From Corynebacterium diphtheriae (GTDB taxonomy: Bacteria; Actinomycetota; Actinomycetes; Mycobacteriales; Mycobacteriaceae), in assembly GCF_001457455.1 (NCBI RefSeq), contig NZ_LN831026.1, forward strand, positions 2,170,001-2,234,000: a stretch of DNA of 64,000 nucleotides, read 5' to 3'. Of the stretch, positions 21,502-29,343 are shown one piece after another. Position 1 is the first letter of the stretch. Each line of letters begins with the position of its first letter. Below the pieces are notes generated by a model. That model searched no databases, was not told the origin of the DNA, and saw nothing but the letters and a program-made list of their open reading frames with translations. A program made the position numbers and the translations under genes.

Positions 21502-21990
21502 ATGGCTACACCACTCCACATCGCTGTCATCGGCGCAAACGCCGCCGGACTATACACCGCTGATCTGCTCATGCGCTGCCACAACAACCACCGCAACATC
21601 CACGTCGACATCATCGACCCCGCCCCGGCACCAATAGGAATCAGCCCCTACGCCCAAACAACAATCGCGCACCCCCTGCAATCAATTACAGGATCAACCA
21701 CCAAAGTCATCGGTGGTGTCACAGTTGACGCCGACATCAGCGCCACTGAACTCAGCTCCCGCTACGCAGCTGTGATCACCCCTGCCACGACCGATCTGGC
21801 AATCCAAGCACAAGTAGCCGCCGCGCTCACCGCCTTGCCGCAACCCGCCGTCGATCTGCCTGGCATCCTGCGGAAGCGATCCATCGTCCACACTGAATGG
21901 CGCCACAGCCTGCACCTTCCCACAGGTCGCAGCCTCGCCGACTGGCAACAAGCCCTAGCAACTGCCCACGGCGCACCCGTGTGCTTCTGA
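21502..21990 (+). CDS. Shrunken FprA-like flavoprotein relic
   Basis: This 162-residue frame begins with a dinucleotide-binding motif, LHIAVIGANAAGLYTADLL, and DIIDPAPAPIG, as in FprA ferredoxin-NADP reductases. It lacks most of the catalytic body (FprA has about 450 residues). The last 50 residues (GILRKRSIVHTEWRHSLHLP) align with the FprA tail seen at the start of this window (VLKQRGIPVTTWDGWHALDA). It therefore looks like an N-terminal piece joined to a C-terminal piece by in-frame deletion. The ATG at 21502 follows AGAAAGGG. It may be translated, but reductase function is unlikely. Confidence 0.55.
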   Translation: MATPLHIAVIGANAAGLYTADLLMRCHNNHRNIHVDIIDPAPAPIGISPYAQTTIAHPLQSITGSTTKVIGGVTVDADISATELSSRYAAVITPATTDLAIQAQVAAALTALPQPAVDLPGILRKRSIVHTEWRHSLHLPTGRSLADWQQALATAHGAPVCF

Positions 21991-22063
21991 AATGTCATGG
22001 CCACCCTTTAAGGTTAGAAACGACAGTTGTACTGACTTCCTCAAAGGACCGTGATCACTCGCT

Positions 22064-24613
22064 ATGCCACTGACCATCACCACAGTGCTGGGTTTCCTTG
22101 GGATCGTCTTGTCCGCGCCCGCGTGGTTCTACTTCATCCGCGCGGCGGCGCACCTGTATAAGTTCGTAGCCCAGGGACAGCCCTCCCCCGGCCGCACGCA
22201 GCAACTTGGCAGGCGCGCATGGCAAACGTTCGTCGAGGTATTTTTCCATACCGAGCTCCGACGCAAACCCGCTATTGCGGTTGCGCACTGGTTTGTCATG
22301 CTCGGTTTCCTCTTCGGCTCTATCGTCTGGTTTGAGGCTTACATCCAAACCTTCCGCCCCGATTCTGGGTGGCCGCTGCTCTCACATTGGTCGGTGTATC
22401 ACTTTGTCGAGGAGATTTTGGCGCTCGGCACGGTCCTCGGCGTGCTGTTTTTGTTCGCGGTTCGCCTGAATACGGGCATGCGCGATCGCCTTGCGCGGTT
22501 CTATGGTTCCAACGCCACGGCAGCTTATTTCGTCGAGGCAGTGGTGTTTGTCGAGGGCTTGGGAATGCTCTTGGTCAAGGCGGGCAAGATCGCAACTTAT
22601 GGGCATGCGTCGGCGTGGGCTGATTGTGTGACCCGTTTTATTGCGTTGGCGCTTCCGGCAAGCCCCACACTGGTGAGCATGTTTGCGCTGGTGAAGCTGC
22701 TCAGCGGCATGATCTGGCTGGTGGTTGTGGCCCATAATTTGTCGTGGGGTGTGGCATGGCACCGCTTTTTGGCGTTTTTCAATATTTTCTTCCGCCGCAA
22801 TCCTGATGGTTCGCAGGCGTTGGGCAAGTTACAGCCGTTGTATTCCGACGGCGAGGTGCTCACGTTGGACACGGCTGACGACGATTCCATGCTTGGCGTA
22901 GGCACTATCGAAGACGCTCCTTGGAAAATGCTTCTCGACGTTTCCACCTGTACCGAATGTGGTCGCTGCCAAGAACAGTGCCCAGCATGGAACACTGAAA
23001 AGCCTCTGAGCCCCAAAATGCTGGTCACGGATCTTCGCGATGCAGCCATTGAGTATTTTGATTCCTCCCATGACTCCGTTGATGTGCTCGCATTAGCAGG
23101 AAATAGCGGTGTGATCAGCGATGATGTGTTGTGGTCGTGCACCAACTGTGGTGCCTGCGTTGAACAGTGCCCCGTCGACATCGAACACATCGATCATGTG
23201 TCGAACATGCGTCGTTTCCAAGTGCTCGCCGAGTCGAACTTCCCCTCTGAGCTAGGCGGAATGTTTAAAAACTTGGAGGTCAAGGGCAATCCGTGGGGGC
23301 GCAACTCCCAAGAGCGCGCCACGTGGATCGACGAGGCGCGTCGCGACGGAATCGAAGTACCGGTCTTTGGCGAAGACATCACGGACTTTGAGGACACGGA
23401 ATACCTGTTCTGGGTTGGTTGTGCTGGCGCTTTTGATGACGACGGCCGCCGCACCACACGTGCCGTCGTCGAGCTGCTGCACACCGCCGGAGTGAAATTC
23501 GCAGTGCTTTCCAAAGGTGAAACCTGCACCGGCGACCCAGCTCGCCGCGCGGGTAACGAGTTCCTCTTCCAAATGCTGGCCACAGAAAATATCTCCACCC
23601 TGGATGATGTTTTTGACGGTGTCCCCCAAGGTCAGCGCAAAATCATCACCACCTGCCCGCACTGCTTTAACACCCTACGCAACGAATACCCCGACTTCGA
23701 CGGACACTACGACGTCTTCCACCACACCCAGCTACTGAACCGTCTGGTCCGCGAAGGCCTGCTTACCCCCGTCCCGCGCCGACCAGAAGACCGCGCACCG
23801 ATCACCTACCACGATCCGTGCTTCCTCGGCCGACACAACAAAATCTTCGACCCACCACGCGAACTTCTGGGTGTTACCGGAATGGAACTCGTGGAAATGG
23901 ACCGTAACCGCAACGAAGGCTTCTGCTGTGGCGCTGGCGGTGCCCGCATGTTCATGGAAGAAAAACTCGGCACCCGTATTAACGAAAACCGAGCTGCAGA
24001 AGCAGTAGCCACCGGCGCAACCGAAATCGCCGTGGGCTGCCCCTTCTGCAACACCATGATGACCAACGGTGTCAAAGCCGTTACCGAAAATACGCCCATC
24101 GTCCGCGATGTGGCCACCATGCTTCGCGACGCCATCAGCACCGACGGCACCTTGCCCGCCCCTCGCGAACGCGCCTTCCTGGATCTCCCCATCCGATCTG
24201 CACGTGCAACAACTCCTGAGACTCAGCAAGCTGCGCCCAAACCAGTGGCACCTGCAGCGCCAGCGGTCCCGGCCATGCCTGCGGTCCCTGCTGCCCCAGC
24301 AACACCGGTGCCACCTAGCACTCCAGCTCCGGGCGCAGCAGTACCACCAGCAGCAATACCTCCTGCGGCAGTACCTCCGGTAGCGGTTCCACCAGCAGCA
24401 ATACCTCCTGCGGCAGTACCTCCGGTAGCGGTTCCACCAGTGGCAACTCCCCCGGTTGCCGCGCCACCCACCCCAGTTCCACCGACACCAGTGCCACCAG
24501 CTGCGGTTCCGCCAGCTGCGGCCCCACCTGTAGCTGTGCCGCCTGCGGCAATTCCACCGGCACCACAACCCCCAATGGCGCAGCCACCACAAGCGCAACC
24601 GCCACAGCAGTAG
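22064..24613 (+). CDS. Membrane iron-sulfur oxidoreductase (GlpC/HdrD-like, CCG domains)
   Basis: This 849-residue protein starts with about five membrane helices (residues 1-230) of the NarI/cytochrome-like type. A ferredoxin domain follows with two 4Fe-4S clusters, CTECGRCQEQCP near 305 and CTNCGACVEQCP near 363. Two cysteine-rich CCG domains come next, including CCGAGGARMFMEE near 624. Actinobacterial relatives (Rv0338c type) are thought to pass electrons between a soluble donor and the membrane. The last 120 or so residues are a Pro/Ala/Val tail with 15-residue repeats, absent from the catalytic family core. The gene stands alone. Substrate and partner are unknown. Confidence 0.88.
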   Translation: MPLTITTVLGFLGIVLSAPAWFYFIRAAAHLYKFVAQGQPSPGRTQQLGRRAWQTFVEVFFHTELRRKPAIAVAHWFVMLGFLFGSIVWFEAYIQTFRPDSGWPLLSHWSVYHFVEEILALGTVLGVLFLFAVRLNTGMRDRLARFYGSNATAAYFVEAVVFVEGLGMLLVKAGKIATYGHASAWADCVTRFIALALPASPTLVSMFALVKLLSGMIWLVVVAHNLSWGVAWHRFLAFFNIFFRRNPDGSQALGKLQPLYSDGEVLTLDTADDDSMLGVGTIEDAPWKMLLDVSTCTECGRCQEQCPAWNTEKPLSPKMLVTDLRDAAIEYFDSSHDSVDVLALAGNSGVISDDVLWSCTNCGACVEQCPVDIEHIDHVSNMRRFQVLAESNFPSELGGMFKNLEVKGNPWGRNSQERATWIDEARRDGIEVPVFGEDITDFEDTEYLFWVGCAGAFDDDGRRTTRAVVELLHTAGVKFAVLSKGETCTGDPARRAGNEFLFQMLATENISTLDDVFDGVPQGQRKIITTCPHCFNTLRNEYPDFDGHYDVFHHTQLLNRLVREGLLTPVPRRPEDRAPITYHDPCFLGRHNKIFDPPRELLGVTGMELVEMDRNRNEGFCCGAGGARMFMEEKLGTRINENRAAEAVATGATEIAVGCPFCNTMMTNGVKAVTENTPIVRDVATMLRDAISTDGTLPAPRERAFLDLPIRSARATTPETQQAAPKPVAPAAPAVPAMPAVPAAPATPVPPSTPAPGAAVPPAAIPPAAVPPVAVPPAAIPPAAVPPVAVPPVATPPVAAPPTPVPPTPVPPAAVPPAAAPPVAVPPAAIPPAPQPPMAQPPQAQPPQQ
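24344..24433 (+). repeat. Tandem 45-bp repeats in the Pro-rich tail
   Basis: Two identical 45-bp units (24344-24388 and 24389-24433) encode PPAAIPPAAVPPVAV twice. Degenerate continuations lie on both sides. Exact identity implies recent slippage, so copy number is likely to vary between strains. Confidence 0.9.
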
Positions 24614-24688
24614 CAAAGGTCTAGCCCCCCACTATTTCAGGGTGTTCCCTGATACTACATGGGGGCGCGGGCTGGTATTTTGGAGTGC

Positions 24689-25309
24689 ATGTTTGATCCC
24701 TACCAGCCTGACTATCGCATCGGTGACGCGGAGCGTCGACAAGCAATGGACGACCTCGGCGAGCACTTCGCCGCCGGCCGCCTCGACCTAGCCACCTACG
24801 AGCAGCGACTCGACGTAGTCACTAATGCCACCATGATGTCGGAGCTATCCGAGCTTTTCGACGACCTCCCCGCCAACAGCGCGCAGGCGCCGTCGACAAC
24901 CGGCACGATGGCTGTCTATTCCGCAGCAGAAGTGTCCGAGGCACACCGCAGCGGCCGCAACATTCGATCGGGGATCATGGGGTTGACCTCGATTCTTTGT
25001 GTCATGGCGACTGCAGCCACCGATGAAGGCCTTTGTATGTTCCTCATCCCTATCGTCGCAATCTTGCTCTACGTATTAAAGGTAGGCCCCAAGCAGTGGT
25101 ATGCACCTAGTACCCGCCAGCTGGAGAAACAACGCATGCGCCAGATATCTGCAGCTCACCAAAATCAGCTCCTCGCGTTGCAGGCTTCGCAGAATCAGCA
25201 ACGTGCGATCGCTAAGGCGGAGCGCAAGCGCAAGCAGGCAGAACTGAACTCTATTGCCATGGATCTAGCAACGGACACACTCAAGCGTTTCCGCGATAAG
25301 AGCCGCTAA
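24689..25309 (+). CDS. DUF1707 membrane protein
   Basis: The 206-residue protein carries an N-terminal DUF1707 domain (RIGDAERRQAMDDLGEHFAA, then GRLDLATYEQRL), common in actinobacteria and often linked to membrane or envelope regulation. Two hydrophobic segments follow (about 100-140). A basic, Gln/Arg/Lys-rich C-terminus (about 155-206) is likely cytoplasmic and coiled. The ATG at 24689 is favoured over an upstream frame start at 24659 because it begins exactly at the conserved domain. No function is established. Confidence 0.75.
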   Translation: MFDPYQPDYRIGDAERRQAMDDLGEHFAAGRLDLATYEQRLDVVTNATMMSELSELFDDLPANSAQAPSTTGTMAVYSAAEVSEAHRSGRNIRSGIMGLTSILCVMATAATDEGLCMFLIPIVAILLYVLKVGPKQWYAPSTRQLEKQRMRQISAAHQNQLLALQASQNQQRAIAKAERKRKQAELNSIAMDLATDTLKRFRDKSR

Positions 25310-25331
25310 GCGCTCAACAAACAATATAAAA

Positions 25332-25388
25332 GGCACAGCCTCCCCTGATATGACGGATTGGGATCAACGTCCTAGGGGGGACTGTGCC
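25332..25388. terminator. Bidirectional terminator
   Basis: GGCACAGCCTCCCCT pairs with AGGGGGGACTGTGCC around a loop of about 27 bases. It lies in the 90-base gap between the convergent DUF1707 and dehydrogenase genes. T-runs are short, so strength is uncertain. Confidence 0.65.
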
Positions 25389-25401
25389 ATTGTCGTAGCA
25401 G

Positions 25402-26493
25402 CTAGAGGCCTGCGCCCGATGGGGATACCAAGATCTTGACTGCGGTTTCATTGTGGTTAATGAGGGTGTCAAAACCTTTATCCACGATGTCTTGAAGCGC
25501 AATCTTGCCGGTGATAAACGGTTTGAGGTTAATCTTTCCGGATTCCACCAGCTTGATGGTGTTCGGGTGGGCATGGGAGTAGGCAATCGTGCCGCGTAAG
25601 TCGATCTCCTTCATCACCAACTTATGGATGTCAAAGTTGGAGCGCTTAGACCAGATAGACACCACAACGATCACAGCCCCTGGGCGAACAGCATCCATGA
25701 GGGTGTCCAGCACTACTTGGACGGAGGTGCATTCGAAGGCGACGTCGGCACCTTTGCCGTCGGTAAGCTTGGCAATTTCTTCAACCACATCCACTTCTGC
25801 TGGGTTGAGAGCGTAGTCGGCAGCACCGGAATCGAGTGCCTTCTTCCTACGCAGCGGGGATAGTTCCGATATCACCACCGTGGCGCCGAAAGCCTTGAGT
25901 ACTGAGGCGGTGAGCAAGCCGATAGGTCCAGCACCGCCGACGAGTGCAACCTTGCCCTTGGCTGCTTCTTCGGAGGCGAACCCAGCACGTTCCACTGCGT
26001 GATAGCCCACAGACAGTGGTTCGATGAGGGCTGCTTCGTCGAGAGGCAGGTCTGGGGAGATTTTGTGGATCCAGCGCCGCTTGACCACAATGTTTTCACT
26101 CAAGCCACCGCCGCCACCGGCAAGACCAATGAAGTTCATGTCGCGGGAAAGATGGTAGAAGGGGTTGGCTTCAGAGGTGTCTACATCATCGTGAATCAAG
26201 TAGGGTTCTACTACTACGTGGTCGCCAACGGCTAGATCGGTCACGTCCTCGGCGACTTCTGTGATCACGCCGGACATCTCATGCCCCAAGGTCACTGGGG
26301 AGTCCTCGCCGGAAACTGGGTGCGGGTGGTGGTGTTCTGGGACGAACAGTGGACCTTCGAGGAACTCGTGTAAGTCGGTGCCACAAATGCCACACCACGC
26401 TACTTTGATGCGGGCAGTGCCTGGCAGCAGTGGCTGCTCGGAGATTTCTTCAATTCGGATGTCTTTTTGGTCGTAGTACCGTGCTGCTTTCAT
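25402..26493 (-). CDS. Zinc-dependent (R,R)-butanediol dehydrogenase-like enzyme
   Basis: This 363-residue medium-chain dehydrogenase has the catalytic zinc ligands in GICGTDLHEF and GHEMSGVI. An extended substrate-loop HHHPHP region and EPYLI are typical of 2,3-butanediol/acetoin dehydrogenases. The NAD-binding Rossmann motif is GGAGPIGLL near 182. Such enzymes interconvert acetoin and 2,3-butanediol. The four structural-zinc cysteines of classical alcohol dehydrogenases are absent, as in this subfamily. It is monocistronic with its own promoter region. Confidence 0.82.
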   Translation of the reverse strand: MKAARYYDQKDIRIEEISEQPLLPGTARIKVAWCGICGTDLHEFLEGPLFVPEHHHPHPVSGEDSPVTLGHEMSGVITEVAEDVTDLAVGDHVVVEPYLIHDDVDTSEANPFYHLSRDMNFIGLAGGGGGLSENIVVKRRWIHKISPDLPLDEAALIEPLSVGYHAVERAGFASEEAAKGKVALVGGAGPIGLLTASVLKAFGATVVISELSPLRRKKALDSGAADYALNPAEVDVVEEIAKLTDGKGADVAFECTSVQVVLDTLMDAVRPGAVIVVVSIWSKRSNFDIHKLVMKEIDLRGTIAYSHAHPNTIKLVESGKINLKPFITGKIALQDIVDKGFDTLINHNETAVKILVSPSGAGL

Positions 26494-26734
26494 AGCAGTT
26501 CTCCTTCAATCGGACTGTTGCATACTATTGCATGCGTGATTAAACACGAAATTACCACCAGAAATTGGGATTTTTGTCCCTGAGATAGTGTCATTTCCCA
26601 CGCGAATTTTCACCCCTACAGGGGTGTGCGGCGGCTGCGGGAAACAGCGTTCAGTGCTAGATACTCAAAATTAGTCGTGGCTGATAGTGGGGTAATTAAT
26701 GCCGGTGGGTTAAAAAAGTGGCAACATTGGGGCG

Positions 26735-28006
26735 ATGAATAACAAAAAAGAGACTCCACAAGCAGCCCCTGCCCAACGCAAGCGCACACGGCGGATATTT
26801 GATCAGTCGGACAAGTTGAAAAATGTGCTGTATGAAATCCGTGGGCCGGTGACGGCTGAAGCAGAGGCCATGGAGCTCGACGGGCACCGGATTCTCAAGC
26901 TCAACACGGGCAACCCTGCGATCTTTGGGTTCGAGGCCCCTGATGTGATCATGCGTGACATGATTGCGTCCTTGTCTACGTCGCAAGGCTATTCCACGTC
27001 GAAAGGCATCATTCCGGCACGTCGTGCGATCGTAACACGCTACGAGGTCATTCCAGGTTTTCCTGCTTTTGACGTAGATGATGTTTACATCGGCAATGGT
27101 GTATCCGAGCTGATTACCATGACCACCCAAGCGTTGCTGAACAACGGCGACGAAGTGCTCATTCCGATGCCGGATTATCCGCTGTGGACTGCGGCGACGT
27201 CTCTTGCGGGCGGCAAACCGGTGCACTATCTGTGCGATGAGGAAGACGATTGGAACCCGTCGATCGAAGACATCAAGTCCAAGATCACCGAACGCACCAA
27301 AGCCATTGTGGTGATTAACCCTAATAACCCCACCGGTGCGGTGTATTCCAAGGAAGTCTTGCAAAAGATCGTTGATGTTGCCCGTGAGCATGATCTGCTG
27401 ATTTTGGCCGATGAGATCTACGATCGCATTCTTTACGATGGCGCCGTGCACACCAACATCGCAGCTCTTGCACCTGATCTTTTGTGCATCACTTTCAATG
27501 GTTTGTCTAAGGCTTATCGTGTGGCGGGTTATCGTGCCGGCTGGATGATCGTCACCGGCCCAAAGAATAATGCCCGCGGTTTTATCGAGGGCCTCGATTT
27601 GCTGTCGGGCACCCGTCTCTGCGCTAATGTGCCAGGCCAGCACGCAATCCAGGTGGCGTTGGGTGGCCGTCAGTCGATTTACGATCTCACAGGTCAAGGT
27701 GGCCGTTTACTGGAGCAGCGCAATGTGACGTGGGAGAAGCTCAACGCTATTCCTGGCGTGAGCTGCGTGAAGCCCATGGGTGCGTTGTATGCCTTCCCGA
27801 AGCTCGACTTGGAGTACTACGACATCAAGGATGATGCCCAGCTGATGCTTGATTTGCTGCGCCAGGAAAAAATCTTGATGGTACAGGGTACGGGCTTTAA
27901 CTGGGATAAGCCGGATCATTTCCGTGTGGTTACGTTGCCGTGGGCTTCACAGTTGTCGGAGGCCATGGACCGGTTGGGTAACTTCCTAGCCAGCTACAAG
28001 CAGTAA
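26735..28006 (+). CDS. alaT: Alanine aminotransferase, AlaT family
   Basis: This 423-residue class I PLP aminotransferase has substrate and cofactor motifs NTGNPAIFGF, MPDYPLWTAA, INPNNPTGAV and ADEIYDRI. The Schiff-base lysine lies in FNGLSKAYRVAGYRAGW (near 260). The sequence closely follows actinobacterial AlaT, which makes alanine from pyruvate and glutamate and contributes to branched-chain amino acid metabolism. It is followed 22 bases later by the YibE/F gene, so the two may be co-transcribed. Confidence 0.9.
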   Translation: MNNKKETPQAAPAQRKRTRRIFDQSDKLKNVLYEIRGPVTAEAEAMELDGHRILKLNTGNPAIFGFEAPDVIMRDMIASLSTSQGYSTSKGIIPARRAIVTRYEVIPGFPAFDVDDVYIGNGVSELITMTTQALLNNGDEVLIPMPDYPLWTAATSLAGGKPVHYLCDEEDDWNPSIEDIKSKITERTKAIVVINPNNPTGAVYSKEVLQKIVDVAREHDLLILADEIYDRILYDGAVHTNIAALAPDLLCITFNGLSKAYRVAGYRAGWMIVTGPKNNARGFIEGLDLLSGTRLCANVPGQHAIQVALGGRQSIYDLTGQGGRLLEQRNVTWEKLNAIPGVSCVKPMGALYAFPKLDLEYYDIKDDAQLMLDLLRQEKILMVQGTGFNWDKPDHFRVVTLPWASQLSEAMDRLGNFLASYKQ

Positions 28007-28028
28007 TTACAGGGAAAGGGTTTTCTAC

Positions 28029-29318
28029 GTGGGTCGCCATAGTTCAGCTCCGCAGTCCCGGTCGCAGCGTCTGCCACGTGCACCGCGCGTATCGACGCCT
28101 CCTCGCCCCTCGGGTTCTACAAGCAGGGACATTCCGGCGCTAGGTCCGTGGCGGTGGGCGTTGACCGTTTTCATCGGTGTGTGGATTGTGGCTACCCTCA
28201 TGGGTCTTGTCAGGCTCTGGCCGGGTGATAAAGAACCGCAGATCAGCCCCGAGTTTTATCAGACTTTTAGCTTGGGGCAAACTCAGGTGGAAGGCCAGAT
28301 TGTGGCGCAATCAAAAGGCAGCTGCTCCGCAATGGAGTCCGGCACGGTATTTGATACTTCTCCTCGGGTAGCCCCTGGTGCGGATCAGCAGTGCGATTGG
28401 TTCATCGTTCGAATCGATGAGGGCGACGATGCTGGTAAGCGCACGTTGATTGTGAATTCGGGTCAGCCTGGTGAGCCAGTATTGGAAAAGGATCAGCGGA
28501 TTCGGTTGTTGCAGGCTCCTACCGCTGATGGGGCTGTGCATTATTCTTTTGGTGATTATCACCGCACGTCGTCGTTACTGATCTGGGGTGCGCTGATTGC
28601 GGCGTCGATAGTTGCATTGGCGGCGACGCGTGGTTTGCGTTCGTTGGTGGGCTTGGCGTTTACCATGGCGGTTGTTGCGATGTTTACGCTGCCGGCGTTG
28701 TTGGTGGGGGCGTCTCCGACAGGGGTGGCGATTGTCAGCGGCGCACTGATTCTGATCCCCGTGTTATTTGTGGTCCATGGCCTGAATTGGAAGTCTGCCG
28801 CGGCGCTGGGCGGAACGTTGCTGGCGTTGCTGATTGCTGCGGGCTTATCTTATTGGGCGATTGAGCATAATCAGCTGCGTGGCTTGGGCAATGAGGACAA
28901 CCTGCAGATTATTTTGTATCTGCCTGGGGTGTCGGTAACTGGCCTCATGCTGTGTGGGTTCATTATCGGCGCACTAGGTGTGCTCAACGATGTGACGATT
29001 GCGCAGGCGTCGACAGTCAATGAGCTAGCGGAGCAAAACCCGACGGCAACACGTTGGCAGTGGTTTACCTCGGCAATGAAGGTGGGCCGTGACCATATTG
29101 CGTCGATGGTGTACACGCTGGTGTTGTCCTACACCGGTGCCACGCTGCCGCTGTTGTTGCTGCTGTCGGTGGCGCATCGTCCGCTGGCGCAAACGCTCAC
29201 TAGCGATGTGATGGCCACTGAACTGTTGCGCTCTGGTTTGGGCGCGATGGCGCTTACTCTTGCAGTGCCGCTGACCACAATTGTGGCTGCGTGGACGGTG
29301 CGCACCTCGCCAAAATAA
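28029..29318 (+). CDS. YibE/F-family membrane protein
   Basis: The 429-residue protein has a basic N-terminus, one membrane helix (ALTVFIGVWIVATLMGLVRL) and an extracytoplasmic domain of about 100 residues. About seven further helices include the conserved LGVLNDVTIAQASTVNELA and GRDHIASMVYTLVLSYTGAT blocks of the YibE/F family. Function is unknown; transport or stress roles have been suggested for relatives. The GTG start has GGGAAAGGG upstream. Confidence 0.85.
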   Translation: MGRHSSAPQSRSQRLPRAPRVSTPPRPSGSTSRDIPALGPWRWALTVFIGVWIVATLMGLVRLWPGDKEPQISPEFYQTFSLGQTQVEGQIVAQSKGSCSAMESGTVFDTSPRVAPGADQQCDWFIVRIDEGDDAGKRTLIVNSGQPGEPVLEKDQRIRLLQAPTADGAVHYSFGDYHRTSSLLIWGALIAASIVALAATRGLRSLVGLAFTMAVVAMFTLPALLVGASPTGVAIVSGALILIPVLFVVHGLNWKSAAALGGTLLALLIAAGLSYWAIEHNQLRGLGNEDNLQIILYLPGVSVTGLMLCGFIIGALGVLNDVTIAQASTVNELAEQNPTATRWQWFTSAMKVGRDHIASMVYTLVLSYTGATLPLLLLLSVAHRPLAQTLTSDVMATELLRSGLGAMALTLAVPLTTIVAAWTVRTSPK

Positions 29319-29343
29319 CGGGTGAGCTTATAACATCGTTGCC

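Noticed and set aside
24344..24433. Possible CRISPR-like repeat
   Set aside because: The 45-bp units are directly adjacent without spacers and lie in frame in a coding region, so they are protein repeats.
23732..24616. 294-codon minus-strand frame rich in Trp, Arg and Cys
   Set aside because: It is a shadow of the proline-rich repeat tail and CCG domain of the oxidoreductase on the plus strand.
26696..27697. 333-codon minus-strand frame
   Set aside because: It is fully antisense to alaT, whose PLP motifs are complete.
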